Shown: positions 6,258 through 14,888, numbered from the stretch's first letter. The stretch is 26,246 nt of DNA from JABDNZ01 sp964407425 (GCA_964407425.1 CAYOVN010000034.1:1-26246); one strand, 5' to 3'. Notes: generated by a model not told the origin, from the letters alone. Numbers and translations: made by a program.

Positions 6258-8759
6258 CTACTCGTATCGAAGCGCCTTCATGGGGTCCACCCGAGAGGCT
6301 CTCAGCGCCGGGATGTAACCAGCCCCGAGGGCCACCACCGTCAGAAGGACAGCCGCCAGAGTAACCACCACGGGATCAGTGCCCTGCATTTCGTAGAGGA
6401 GGGACTGGGCCCCTCGTCCTAGGGCCAAAGCAGCAAGAATCCCCACGATGCCCCCAATGAGCATCATTATTCCCACCTGCTGAAGGATCATGGTTCGGAC
6501 TTTGGACCCTGCCGCTCCAAGAGCCATCCGTAGCCCGATCTCCCGGGTCCTTTGGGCTACGGAGTAAGCGAGGACGCCATACAGGCCGATGGCCGCCAGA
6601 AGTGTGGCAAGGGTGGCGAATGCCGCGGAAAGGGTACTGATCATCCGATCCATAAACACATTCTCCGTCGCTACCTGCTCCAGGGTCTTCAGGTCCTCCA
6701 CCGGAAGGTTCGGGTCCAGGTTCCCCACCACCTGGCGTACCGCCCCCATTATGGCTGATGGATCCATTCCTGCCTTCAGGTAGAACGTCATGGCGCCGAT
6801 TTCCCGATACTGGCGGTAGGGAGTGAAGAAAAGGGGCGGGACTTCGGCCTTGACCTCGGCATATCTGGCGTCCTTCACCACGCCGATGATCTCGATCTCC
6901 AGATCACCGCCTCCTCCCATTCGGGACATTCTCTTGCCAACAGCATCCCTTGGATCGAGCCCGAACTTCCGGGCGAAGGCTTCATTGATGACGGCGATAT
7001 TCACGGTATCCCCCACGTCGGCCTCCGTGAACTCCCGCCCTGCCAATAGTTGCATCCCCACGGTCTTGAAATAGTCCGGGCCAGTGATGTTCAACCGGGC
7101 ATTCGAATCGATATCCGGACCTGACTCGAACCCTTCGACGTTCACATCGGTGCCCCAGTTGTTCCCGGAGAGGAGAGGTACCAACGCCAGGGAGACGTCG
7201 TTCACTCCCGGAATGGCCGCCAACTCCTCCTCGGCCCTGATGAAGAGGTCTTTGGCCTGATCGAACTCATACCCATTCAACTCCGGAGAGATGGCGAAGG
7301 TAACGACGTTCTCCGTGTCCAGGCCCAGGTCCACCTTGCTTACATTCCCTAGACTCTTGATAAAGAGCCCTGCCGATACCAACAAAGCCATGGAGAGAGC
7401 GATCTGGGCTGTGACCAGGCCAGATCGAAACCTCGCGGCCGATCGGGCACCGGAGGGTTGGCCGGAGTTGGCTTTGAGGATGGTAACCAGGTCGGCCCGG
7501 GTACTGTGGAGGGCTGGGTACAGGCCGAATAGCACACCAGTGCCAATTGAAAGGAGCCCTGCGAAGAGGATCACAGGGAAACTCAGCTGGACGGTGACGG
7601 TGGCCTGCGCTTCGGGAGGCATCTGAGCACCGATGAAGTTCAAGGTCCAGGAGGCCACCAGGAGGGAGGCCAGCCCCCCTACAAGGGCCAGGACCAGTGA
7701 TTCGGTGAGGAGTTGCCCCAGAAGCCGCCCTCTACTGGCCCCCAGGGACGCCCGCATAGCGATCTCGGGGGCCCGGTGAGCCCCCCGGGCAAGGAGGAGG
7801 TTGGCGATGTTCGCACAAGCGATGAGGAGAACCACTCCGGTGATGGAGAGGAGGAGAAGTAGGGGCACTCGGGAATCGGCGTGGAGGGAGCTCTGTCCTT
7901 GTTTCCCCGCCTCCACGACGATTTCCTTGGCCCGAAACCGCTCCAAGGTCTGATCGCTCATGCCCTCCTGGAGGGGGGCTTCGATTTCGTTCACAATCCC
8001 CTGGTACAGCGTGTTCATCCCTGCCCGGGCCTGCTCGAGGGAGACATCGGGCCTCAGACGGGCAAAGAGATAAGCCCAGTACACTTGGCGATCTTCGAAC
8101 CCCTCCCAACCGGGAATCATGAGGCCCCGCATGGTGATGGGGACGAACACATCGGGTTGGGACCCCAGGGTGGTGCCCCGGAACCCCTTGGGGGCTACCC
8201 CGATTACCGTCATGGGCTGACCATTGATGATGAGGGTCCCATCAACCACGGATGGATCGGAGCCGAGGCGGTTTTCCCAATATTCGTGGCTCAATACGGC
8301 CACGAAATGGCCTCCGATGGTCTGGTCATCCACAGGAGACAGGAGCCTCCCAGCGGCGGGTTGAAGGCCAAGGACCTGGAAATAGGACCCGGAAACCAGA
8401 GCCCCTGAGCCGTTCTCGGTCTGCCCGGCATAGGAGAGATTCGCGGCCATCGCCACATGTGCAGCGATTCCGGTGAAGCCGTTCTGGGCTTCCTCCAGGT
8501 CCCTGAACATCCTGTAGCTGAACACCGCTTCGCAGTCCCCAGCCTGACCGCAGGATTGGGAGCCGGGCTTTGGCCCGGGTGCACCGAGGTTCACCAGCTG
8601 TTCGGAATTGGGCACCGGGAGGGGTTGGAGCAGCATTTCGTCGAAGAGAGAATAGATCGCGGCATTTGCCCCAATTCCCAGGGCGAGGGAGAGTACTGCC
8701 ACAGCCGAAACAAAAGGTGTTTTCAAGAGCGTTCGGAATGCCGCCTTCAGTCCCAACAT
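6258..8759 (-). CDS. ADOP-type MacB/FtsX-like ABC permease
   Basis: 833 residues. The layout is a first membrane helix (LKAAFRTLLKTPFVSAVAVL, then SLALGIGANAAIYSL), a large periplasmic MacB_PCD domain, three helices including LIACANIANLLLARGAHR, a second periplasmic domain, and a final FtsX block with YGVLAYSVAQRTREIGLRMA, ending in MKALRYE. The duplicated layout and the signatures RAPEIAMRASLGASRGRL and REIGLRMALGA define the 'acidobacterial duplicated orphan permease' family. Such proteins resemble the MacB permease but are usually found without an ATPase, and none is adjacent here. They are presumed to export or sense substrates across the envelope; the role is unknown. ATG 8757-8759 is chosen because the preceding 28 open codons look non-coding and AGGGGG lies close upstream. 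Confidence 0.92.
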   Translation of the reverse strand: MLGLKAAFRTLLKTPFVSAVAVLSLALGIGANAAIYSLFDEMLLQPLPVPNSEQLVNLGAPGPKPGSQSCGQAGDCEAVFSYRMFRDLEEAQNGFTGIAAHVAMAANLSYAGQTENGSGALVSGSYFQVLGLQPAAGRLLSPVDDQTIGGHFVAVLSHEYWENRLGSDPSVVDGTLIINGQPMTVIGVAPKGFRGTTLGSQPDVFVPITMRGLMIPGWEGFEDRQVYWAYLFARLRPDVSLEQARAGMNTLYQGIVNEIEAPLQEGMSDQTLERFRAKEIVVEAGKQGQSSLHADSRVPLLLLLSITGVVLLIACANIANLLLARGAHRAPEIAMRASLGASRGRLLGQLLTESLVLALVGGLASLLVASWTLNFIGAQMPPEAQATVTVQLSFPVILFAGLLSIGTGVLFGLYPALHSTRADLVTILKANSGQPSGARSAARFRSGLVTAQIALSMALLVSAGLFIKSLGNVSKVDLGLDTENVVTFAISPELNGYEFDQAKDLFIRAEEELAAIPGVNDVSLALVPLLSGNNWGTDVNVEGFESGPDIDSNARLNITGPDYFKTVGMQLLAGREFTEADVGDTVNIAVINEAFARKFGLDPRDAVGKRMSRMGGGGDLEIEIIGVVKDARYAEVKAEVPPLFFTPYRQYREIGAMTFYLKAGMDPSAIMGAVRQVVGNLDPNLPVEDLKTLEQVATENVFMDRMISTLSAAFATLATLLAAIGLYGVLAYSVAQRTREIGLRMALGAAGSKVRTMILQQVGIMMLIGGIVGILAALALGRGAQSLLYEMQGTDPVVVTLAAVLLTVVALGAGYIPALRASRVDPMKALRYE

Positions 8760-8962
8760 GGATCCCCCTGAATGATTGAAAAGCCCCACGTTCCCGGTAG
8801 TCGCCTTGCCGCTTGGACGCCCTGAAAGTTCTAATGGTTGCACCGATCCTTGTTGGTCTTACGACGAGTCTGTTTCCAAAAAAGGTTCGAGGGGGCAAGA
8901 TTCTCCGAGTTGGGAAGCCGTTGAGAAATCACCCGAAACCCTTACGTGAACCAGGAGGCCCG

Positions 8963-9379
8963 ATGGCGTTGAGTGCTCTCGACGACAAATCCGTCGAACC
9001 CGTTGCCAGCGATGTGGCGAGAGTTCTTGGTCGCTCCGAGGAGCTGTGGTTCGAGCTCATCGCCCGCATGGAGGCCAGCTACGGCCCCCTTACGGAGGCC
9101 TGGGGCTTTTCAGGCGTGAAGTATGGCTGGAGTCTTCGACTCAAACAGAAGAAGCGCACAATCCTCTATTTGATTCCACAGTCTGATACATTTTTGGCCG
9201 GGATCGTGCTGGGTGATCGAGCGTTGTCCCTCCTCCGGCGGGACGACCTGTCCCCGGAGGTACTAAACGCCATAGATGAAGCCCCACGGTACGGCGAGGG
9301 CACCGGATTTCGAATCCCCGTGGCCCAAACCGCCGACTGCACCGACATCGAGATTGTGATCGAAGCGAAGATGTCATGA
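8963..9379 (+). CDS. DUF3788 domain-containing protein
   Basis: 138 residues. The central segment YGPLTEAWGFSGVKYGWSLR followed by LKQKKRTILYLIP and FLAGIVLGDRAL is the conserved core of DUF3788, a small family of cytoplasmic proteins of unknown function that are probably related to the YdhG/DUF1801 fold (from family knowledge, not shown here). The ATG at 8963 has AGGAGG 4 bases upstream; the frame extends to 8813 but that part looks random. It is divergent from the ADOP permease, with about 200 bases in between that show no other gene. Its TGA stop (9377-9379) directly abuts the stop of the convergent S8 peptidase. Confidence 0.85.
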   Translation: MALSALDDKSVEPVASDVARVLGRSEELWFELIARMEASYGPLTEAWGFSGVKYGWSLRLKQKKRTILYLIPQSDTFLAGIVLGDRALSLLRRDDLSPEVLNAIDEAPRYGEGTGFRIPVAQTADCTDIEIVIEAKMS

Positions 9380-10963
9380 GGCGCTCTCCCGGGCCATCAA
9401 CACTGCTGCGTAGGCATCTGCGAGTCCGTATCCGAACATATTGTCCTTCCCCGGGGGCCCAAGGTCGTGAGCCGTGCTTTCTATGATCTCCCGGAGACGC
9501 CAAACGCTCATTGACCGGTGCTCAGAGAGAATGAGGGCTGCGATCCCTGCAACCTGAGGTCCGGAAAAAGAGTTGCCGCGAATCCTCACCTCATCTGTGT
9601 CGATGTACCCGGTGTCCTCAAGGCCGAGGACGGGAAACCCGGCACCGGGGAATGCAGCGAGGTCGGGTTTCATGATTCCATCCGGCATGGGGTAATCTCC
9701 GTACAAAGCGACCGTACTCCACTCAGCCGGCCCCATGCTGCTGAAAGGGACAAGAACGTTCAGGGTGTCGATCCCGCCCACCGAGATCACACTGGGAACA
9801 TCCTTGGGCGATTGATGTTGAACCGGGATCGGTTGGGTCGTCCGGAAGTTACCGGCTCCCCCGACCAGAACCAGGCCGGCGGCCACGGCATGGTCGCTCA
9901 TCATGCGCCAGAAGCCCCGGAGGTTTCCTAGACCCGGGAGACTGAAGCTCATACTCAAGATGTCGGCGCCGTGCTCAATGGCATACTGATAGGCCAAGGC
10001 AGCCGCGATGGGCCGGTTCCCCGCACCATCGACGTTCCCTCCGGTGAGCTTGAGGAGCATGAGCTGGGCCCTTGGGGCCACACCTGTGACGATACCTCCG
10101 GTACCGTCTCCAAGAGCGATGCCGGAGGTCATGGTCCCGTGCTGCCGGGGGCCACCGGTATCTCTCACATCGGGACTCATGGCTCCGAAGTTGTACCCGT
10201 AGACGTCGTCGATCCACCCGTTCCCGTCGTCATCCACACCGTCGTTGGGAACCTCTTTTTCGTTCCGCCAGAGGTTCGCCCTCAAATCCGTGTGGGCGTA
10301 GTTCGCGCCATTGTCGAGGACCGCGATGACCGCACCCTCTCCGGCGTTCCCCAGGTCAGTCCATACTCGAGGAGCGTTCAGGTGCTGGACGTTCCAGGCG
10401 ATCGTCTTCCCTGAAATGGAGAACGGCGGAGGATCAGTATCCGGGAGGATCAGAATGGGGGGAGCCTTCTCCCCCCGGGAAAGGAGTCTTTCTCCGCCGG
10501 CATAGATATAGAGCACCTCATCCAGGCCACTTGCCGTCCGGATTTCCTTGGGTGAGAGCTCCAGGGAGAGTGCATTCAGGATCCAAAGCGCCTGATCGGC
10601 CTTCGTCCGCCCTATGGCCCGCAGAATTCGAGCCTGCTCCTCCGCGGCGTTCTGCTGCAGGGTTTCCACTACCTCTTCGCGCAGAACCAGGCGATCGTCA
10701 GAAGCATGGGTCTCCTGGAACGCCTCGAGACCACCCACCAGGGCGAACAACTGGGTTCGACCCACGATAATTGCCCGGGCAGATTCCCCGGAGCTCAACG
10801 CTTCGAGTAGCGGTGGATCGATTTTGTTTTTGGCGGCGGTGGGCCCAGACTCAAGCTCCTGTGTATTCACAGGACTTGAGGGGGAGATTCCTATCACCAA
10901 AGCCATGCCCAGGAGGACCCGCAGGGACCTCCTCCCGATCGTCGATCTTCGTGGAATATCCAT
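9374..10963 (-). CDS. Secreted S8 (subtilisin-like) serine peptidase
   Basis: 529 residues. A basic N-terminus plus hydrophobic core (RRSLRVLLGMALVIGIS) indicates a signal peptide, and residues up to about 180 look like a propeptide. The catalytic domain has Asp217 in VIAVLDNGANYAH, His275 in PRQHGTMTSGI, oxyanion-hole Asn372 in VGGAGNF and Ser465 in GNSFSGPQVAG. The acidic insert NDGVDDDGNGWIDDVYGYNF is typical of the secreted subfamily and may bind calcium. The usual GTSMAAPHVAG is altered at several positions, with Asn for Thr and Gln for His, but Asp, His and Ser are all present. ATG 10961-10963 is chosen; open TTG and GTG codons lie 4 and 3 codons before it. It was probably secreted and cleaves extracellular protein. 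About 150 bases separate it from the csp terminator. Confidence 0.92.
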   Translation of the reverse strand: MDIPRRSTIGRRSLRVLLGMALVIGISPSSPVNTQELESGPTAAKNKIDPPLLEALSSGESARAIIVGRTQLFALVGGLEAFQETHASDDRLVLREEVVETLQQNAAEEQARILRAIGRTKADQALWILNALSLELSPKEIRTASGLDEVLYIYAGGERLLSRGEKAPPILILPDTDPPPFSISGKTIAWNVQHLNAPRVWTDLGNAGEGAVIAVLDNGANYAHTDLRANLWRNEKEVPNDGVDDDGNGWIDDVYGYNFGAMSPDVRDTGGPRQHGTMTSGIALGDGTGGIVTGVAPRAQLMLLKLTGGNVDGAGNRPIAAALAYQYAIEHGADILSMSFSLPGLGNLRGFWRMMSDHAVAAGLVLVGGAGNFRTTQPIPVQHQSPKDVPSVISVGGIDTLNVLVPFSSMGPAEWSTVALYGDYPMPDGIMKPDLAAFPGAGFPVLGLEDTGYIDTDEVRIRGNSFSGPQVAGIAALILSEHRSMSVWRLREIIESTAHDLGPPGKDNMFGYGLADAYAAVLMARESAS

Positions 10964-11116
10964 GCTGTCCACCAAAAATAAGGCCGGGAGCCACCCTCAC
11001 CGGCTGGGACTTGGGTTGAATTCTACGGGCTCGTCTGGCCTCGGGGAAAGGTCTTTACTTCGGGAAGCGGGGGGGTCTCTTTGGGCGCCTGTGGATTCGC
11101 TTTTGTCCTGCCGGTG

Positions 11117-11154
11117 AAAAAAAAGGGCCTCCCCGATTGCTCGGGAAGGCCCTT
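11117..11154 (-). terminator. Intrinsic terminator of the cold-shock gene
   Basis: On the minus strand, a stem of about 15 pairs with one mismatch (arms 11141-11154 and 11122-11136, loop 11137-11140) is followed by eight T residues (complement of 11117-11124). It lies 24 bases after the csp stop codon and before the S8 peptidase gene, so it separates the two. Confidence 0.85.
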
Positions 11155-11178
11155 TCCATTTCGATCAGTCCGATAGGA

Positions 11179-11385
11179 CTAGAGCGAAACTACGTTCTCC
11201 GCAGCGGGGCCTTTGGCTCCCTCTACTATGTCGAACTCAACCCGGCCTCCCTCAGGAAGGGTCTTGAAACCCTCAGCCTGAATCGCGCTGTGATGGACGA
11301 AGCAGTCTTTGCTACCGTCCTCCGGCGTGATGAAACCAAATCCCTTTTGATCGTTGAACCACTTCACTGTTCCTGTAGCACGCAT
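11179..11385 (-). CDS. csp: Cold-shock domain protein
   Basis: 68 residues, a single cold-shock domain of normal length. RNP1 is KGFGFITPEDG at residues 14-24 and RNP2 is DCFVHHSAI at 27-35. The opening TGTVKWFNDQKGFGF and the FDIVEGAKGPAAENV end are as in CspA/CspE. It binds single-stranded RNA or DNA and acts as an RNA chaperone and antiterminator. The ATG at 11383-11385 has AAGGAG 7 bases upstream; the frame runs on to 11535, but that part is leader RNA. A leader of about 180 bases with three hairpins precedes it and a strong terminator follows. Which of the csp paralogues it corresponds to cannot be told. Confidence 0.95.
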   Translation of the reverse strand: MRATGTVKWFNDQKGFGFITPEDGSKDCFVHHSAIQAEGFKTLPEGGRVEFDIVEGAKGPAAENVVSL

Positions 11386-11450
11386 CTGTGCGCTCCTTGC
11401 TTGTGCGAGTCGGAGCCACGTTAATACGTACTTACCGACCTGCTTGTTTT

Positions 11451-11510
11451 GCGCGGTTACTCCGCGCGAACTGTGACCCATTTGGTCACAAACTAAAAAG
11501 GCGACAGCCT
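11451..11510 (-). promoter_or_regulatory. Structured leader of the cold-shock gene (three hairpins)
   Basis: Three inverted repeats lie in a row upstream of csp. They are GCGCGG/CCGCGC (11451-11456 and 11462-11467), TGTGACC/GGTCACA (11472-11478 and 11484-11490), and AGGC/GCCT (11499-11502 and 11507-11510). On the minus strand the last one is first transcribed and is followed by TTTTT, which makes it look like a small terminator inside the leader. Long folded leaders that control translation by temperature are known for cspA. Cold control here is inference. The rest of 11386-11709 has no gene. Confidence 0.45.
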
Positions 11511-11568
11511 CCAAGAACGAGACCCCCGCCCTCATGAAATCTTGTCCACCCGTTGCATGGGCGACGGA

Positions 11569-11599
11569 ATAACATCGCGGAAATCCTTGACAGTGTCAA
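11569..11599 (-). promoter_or_regulatory. Candidate csp promoter with palindrome
   Basis: On the minus strand TTGACA (11599-11594) and TGTTAT (11574-11569) are separated by 19 bases, slightly long for a sigma-70-type promoter. It would give a csp leader of about 180 nt. The -35 box is half of a perfect palindrome, TTGACAGTGTCAA (11587-11599), which could be an operator. Confidence 0.3.
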
Positions 11600-11709
11600 C
11601 CGTCTAAGCTTCGATGGTTCCCAGAGGGGCCATCGGGTCAAGCGGGCCCGAACGGTACCAGGGAGAGGGGGTTCCACCTGCCTCCCAGATTGCGTTAAAT
11701 TAAGATCTT

Positions 11710-13185
11710 GTGACTAACTTTATATCAAAATCCGGTTTCGCCGCAGGGCTCCAGTGTAACAAGCTCTTGTGGTGGATGACGCACGAAGCCGAGGCCCCTG
11801 AATCGGTCGAGAATCCATCCGTCCAGTTCCTCCAGGATGAGGAGAAACGGGTGGTGGAAATGGCCCGATCTGAATTCTCGGGTGGATTCCTCATCGACTT
11901 CCCCGAAGACAAGATTCAGGAAAGGGTTGAGGCCACCGAGATGGCTTTGGCCAGGGAAGAGCCCGCCATCTTTCAGGCCACCTTTCTTGAGGAAGGCGTC
12001 GCGGTGTCCGTGGACATCCTGGCCCGGAAAGGACGGGGGCACTCCCTCATCGAAGTAAAGTCCGATACCTCCATTCGGCCGCATCATCTGTGGGAGGTCG
12101 CCGTCCAGGCCTTTGTGCTCCGTCGGGCCGGGGTTGATGTGGACTCGGTCGAGATCATGCACTTGAATGAGAAGTGCCGGTTCCCTGGACTGGACGACCT
12201 ATTCGTAACAGAGTCCATCTCCGGACGTGTCCGGGGCCTCTACCCCCAAATCTCCGAGATTATCTCCAAACAGATCTCCCTATTGGGCGGGTCTCTTCCG
12301 GATGTAGAAGTGGGGGACCACTGTGATAAGCCCACCAGTTGTCCGTTCAAGGGACGCTGTTGGCCTGCCCTGCCCAAGCACCACGTAGAGACATTCTACG
12401 GGTTACGGAAGGAGAAATCGGCCCAACTCGAAACCCTGGCTTTGACCAAAGTGGAGGACGTCCCCTCAACCTTCCCCCTCACTCTCATCCAGCAGCGGCA
12501 GCAACGATCCGTTTTGGAGGGGGAGTTGCAAGTAGAGGATGGATTGGAAGGGGCTTTAGCCCCGTTTAAGGGCCGGGTGGCGTACCTGGATTTCCAGACT
12601 GTCCCCCTCTCCATACCGGTCTGGGTCGGCCTGGGCCCCTGGCAGAAACATCCAGTCCAGTTTGGCTGCCAGATCGCATTGCCGAATGGGGACGTGAAGC
12701 ACCACGAATGGTTGGCCGAGGGGCCCGACGATTCCCGAGCCGTCATGGCCCAGGCCCTATTGGAAACCCTGGAAGGGGTGGACGTTGTCGTCGCCTACGA
12801 CAAAGGGGCCCAGAAGACATGCCTCGAAGCCATCTCCGCGGCAGTTCCTGAACAGGCCCGGGAGATCATGGCCATCTCCTCCAAGACCGTGGATCTCCTT
12901 CCTATCGTCCGAGACAACGTCTATCACCCGGATTTCCTCGGAAGCTTCAGCCTGACGTCGGTGCTCCCTCCTCTGGTCCCGAGCCTTGGGTATGAGTCTC
13001 TAGAGGAATCCGCGGGGCAGTCCGCCGAAGCCCTACTCCACAGCCTCCTGTTTTCCGGGAATTCCCAAGGCCCCGGCGAACTCGAGACTCTCCGGCACAA
13101 GCTCCAGAGTGCTTGTGCCTCGGATACGTTAGCCCTGGTTCGCCTCAAGGAACGCTTGGACGAACTGGCCGGGTCCCAGAGCTAG
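11710..13185 (+). CDS. DUF2779 protein: RecB/Cas4-like nuclease fused to RNase-H-like domain
   Basis: 491 residues from GTG 11710; the ribosome site is weak, but the opening NFISKSGFAAGLQCNKLLWW fits the family. The N-terminal half is a Cas4/RecB-type PD-(D/E)XK nuclease with Asp102, Glu115-x-Lys117 (SLIEVKSDT) and Gln133. Cys16 together with Cys205, Cys211 and Cys217 (HCDKPTSCPFKGRCW) are placed as in Fe-S cluster nucleases. The C-terminal domain starts at about 289 with RVAYLDFQTV and contains HPDFLGSFSLTSVLPPL, as in the DnaQ-like part of DUF2779. In the family the first motif is normally DFET; here it is DFQT (Gln296), so the exonuclease-like site may be impaired. The biological role of the family is unknown. 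It is followed by a terminator and the convergent esterase gene. Confidence 0.85.
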   Translation: MTNFISKSGFAAGLQCNKLLWWMTHEAEAPESVENPSVQFLQDEEKRVVEMARSEFSGGFLIDFPEDKIQERVEATEMALAREEPAIFQATFLEEGVAVSVDILARKGRGHSLIEVKSDTSIRPHHLWEVAVQAFVLRRAGVDVDSVEIMHLNEKCRFPGLDDLFVTESISGRVRGLYPQISEIISKQISLLGGSLPDVEVGDHCDKPTSCPFKGRCWPALPKHHVETFYGLRKEKSAQLETLALTKVEDVPSTFPLTLIQQRQQRSVLEGELQVEDGLEGALAPFKGRVAYLDFQTVPLSIPVWVGLGPWQKHPVQFGCQIALPNGDVKHHEWLAEGPDDSRAVMAQALLETLEGVDVVVAYDKGAQKTCLEAISAAVPEQAREIMAISSKTVDLLPIVRDNVYHPDFLGSFSLTSVLPPLVPSLGYESLEESAGQSAEALLHSLLFSGNSQGPGELETLRHKLQSACASDTLALVRLKERLDELAGSQS

Positions 13186-13187
13186 GG

Positions 13188-13230
13188 AATCTCAGCCCGT
13201 CGAGATTGGGCGTGGTGCCCTCTTCTTCTT
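13188..13230 (+). terminator. Possible terminator of the DUF2779 gene
   Basis: Two small hairpins follow the stop codon: AATCTC/GAGATT (13188-13193 and 13202-13207), then GGGC/GCCC (13208-13211 and 13217-13220), with a T/C-rich tail TCTTCTTCTT. The stems are short, so the call is tentative. Confidence 0.3.
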
Positions 13231-14888
13231 CAGTACACCCACCACGGAGTTGTCGTCCCTTCCGGCTTGTAGCGTAGGCCGTGCATGGCCATCTCCTTCA
13301 GGCGCTCCGCTGTGGAAACCGGACCGCTCCAGCAATGGGGCTTCCGGTCTCCGTACATGAAAAAGCCCGGGTAGTGGGGGTTCGTTGTCGTCTTCATCCA
13401 GGCATCCATCTCGAACACCGCCTGCTCCAGCCGGTACGTGTCCATATCCCCAATGTAGATATGGATTTTCCCATCGATTTTGGGCCCCAGCCAGGTCCAG
13501 TTCTTTTTCATGTACTCCAGGAGGTCGTAGTTATCCCGCCAGTACCCGGCCACGGTCGAGTCGATTTCACCGGTTTCTTTGTCGAATAGGGGCTTGAAGT
13601 ACCCGTCGTCACTTAGAGGCCCGTAAACGGCCGACCAAATGTCCAACTGCTCCCCACTCCTTCCCTTGGTGCCCTTGGCCAATTCGTAGTAGTTCCTCTG
13701 CCGGGAGGTCATTCGCATCGTGCCATCAACATCCCGGGAGTTCACCGTGGGAACCTTCCTCCATCCCCGGACCTTGTAGTAGGCGTTCTCGTCCTCGTAG
13801 GCGTTGATTCCCTCCACGTTGGTGAAGGTCACCGGGTCCGGGCAGTATGACCAAACTCCACCGAAGAAGTCTGGATAGAAAAGCTGAAGGGCCAGGGATT
13901 CCCACCCCCCAGTGGAACCACCATCCAGCCACCGGGCCCAGGGCTCGGAAATGGTACGGAACCGACGCTCGATCTCGGGAATCAACTCTTCGATTATGGC
14001 GTCACCGTAGGGGCCCACATTCACTGAGTTCACCGCATAGGAATCGTCGAAGTAGGGAGTGGGGTGCTGGAAGGTCACCACCATCATCCTCGGGAAATCA
14101 TCCTTGATCCACTCCTCGTGGATTTCCGACCCTTCCCTGAAACGGAGCGGGTCACCGCTGGAGAAGTGTCCCTGTTTGTAGAGAACCGGATAGGAAATCG
14201 TGCTCCCTTCATAGTCCCTGGGTAGGAGAACGGTCGCGCCGATGAAGATCGGTTCCCCCCAGAACTCCGAGAGGGTCGGACTCTGGAATCGAAACCGCTT
14301 CACCCACTCCGTGTCCTCAGGAAAGGGGATGGGAGGGATGACGTTTTTCGCCTCCAACTCGATATCGAATCCTTCCGCCGGATCGAGGTGCACCCGGACC
14401 ACGTCGCTATACAGGTTCCCGGGGGATCGCTGAAACGCCTGGCCCTCCCACTGATCGTCATGCATCCACACTACGTGTCCATCGGCCCGATGGAACTCCG
14501 TGTAGACATTCACCATCCCCTGTATGAAGTAGTCTCCGGCCGGCAAATCCATCAGGCTTTCCAAGGGTGAGCCCAAGTCGGTGCCATCGACTACGCCCAT
14601 GGTCCCGGGGGCCAAAGCCTCCACGTTCCGCCCAAAGAAAGGAGTCCCGTCCCGCCCGATCTGAAGGCGTGGCTCCCGGTCATCGGTCCTGGAGATCATG
14701 ACAAATACCCTGCCTGTGACAGGACCTTCGTGGGCGGACGCCGGATAGGATATACGAAACCTGGCCTCTGAGGGAGCCTGAGCCGAAAGGGTCCCGGGCA
14801 CCAAAGCCTGGAGCAAAAAAGCGAACAGGACACCGGCCACAGCTTTGACTTGGGTCGGAACGTGACGGAGGGTCTCGAAATGTGCCAT
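13230..14888 (-). CDS. Secreted alpha/beta-hydrolase, putative esterase
   Basis: 552 residues. A signal peptide spans about residues 11-38 (VKAVAGVLFAFLLQALVPGT, then LSAQA). A beta-sandwich-like N-terminal region follows, and the hydrolase domain of the esterase D/PF00756 type starts at about 215. The nucleophile is Ser325 in LDGGSTGGWESLALQ, followed by FYPDFFGGVWSYCPDPVTF, a typical signature of this subfamily. The acid and His residues cannot be assigned with certainty; His at DRKPHCW near the C-terminus is a candidate for the catalytic His. The ATG at 14886-14888 has only a weak, distant AAGG upstream. The substrate is unknown. It is divergent from the ald-like operon with about 195 bases between, in which I see no clear promoter or gene. 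Confidence 0.85.
   Translation of the reverse strand: MAHFETLRHVPTQVKAVAGVLFAFLLQALVPGTLSAQAPSEARFRISYPASAHEGPVTGRVFVMISRTDDREPRLQIGRDGTPFFGRNVEALAPGTMGVVDGTDLGSPLESLMDLPAGDYFIQGMVNVYTEFHRADGHVVWMHDDQWEGQAFQRSPGNLYSDVVRVHLDPAEGFDIELEAKNVIPPIPFPEDTEWVKRFRFQSPTLSEFWGEPIFIGATVLLPRDYEGSTISYPVLYKQGHFSSGDPLRFREGSEIHEEWIKDDFPRMMVVTFQHPTPYFDDSYAVNSVNVGPYGDAIIEELIPEIERRFRTISEPWARWLDGGSTGGWESLALQLFYPDFFGGVWSYCPDPVTFTNVEGINAYEDENAYYKVRGWRKVPTVNSRDVDGTMRMTSRQRNYYELAKGTKGRSGEQLDIWSAVYGPLSDDGYFKPLFDKETGEIDSTVAGYWRDNYDLLEYMKKNWTWLGPKIDGKIHIYIGDMDTYRLEQAVFEMDAWMKTTTNPHYPGFFMYGDRKPHCWSGPVSTAERLKEMAMHGLRYKPEGTTTPWWVY

Noticed and set aside
11472..11490. TGTGACC...GGTCACA as a CRP/FNR-type binding site
   Set aside because: The half-sites TGTGA and TCACA are 9 bases apart instead of 6; it fits better as an RNA hairpin in the csp leader.
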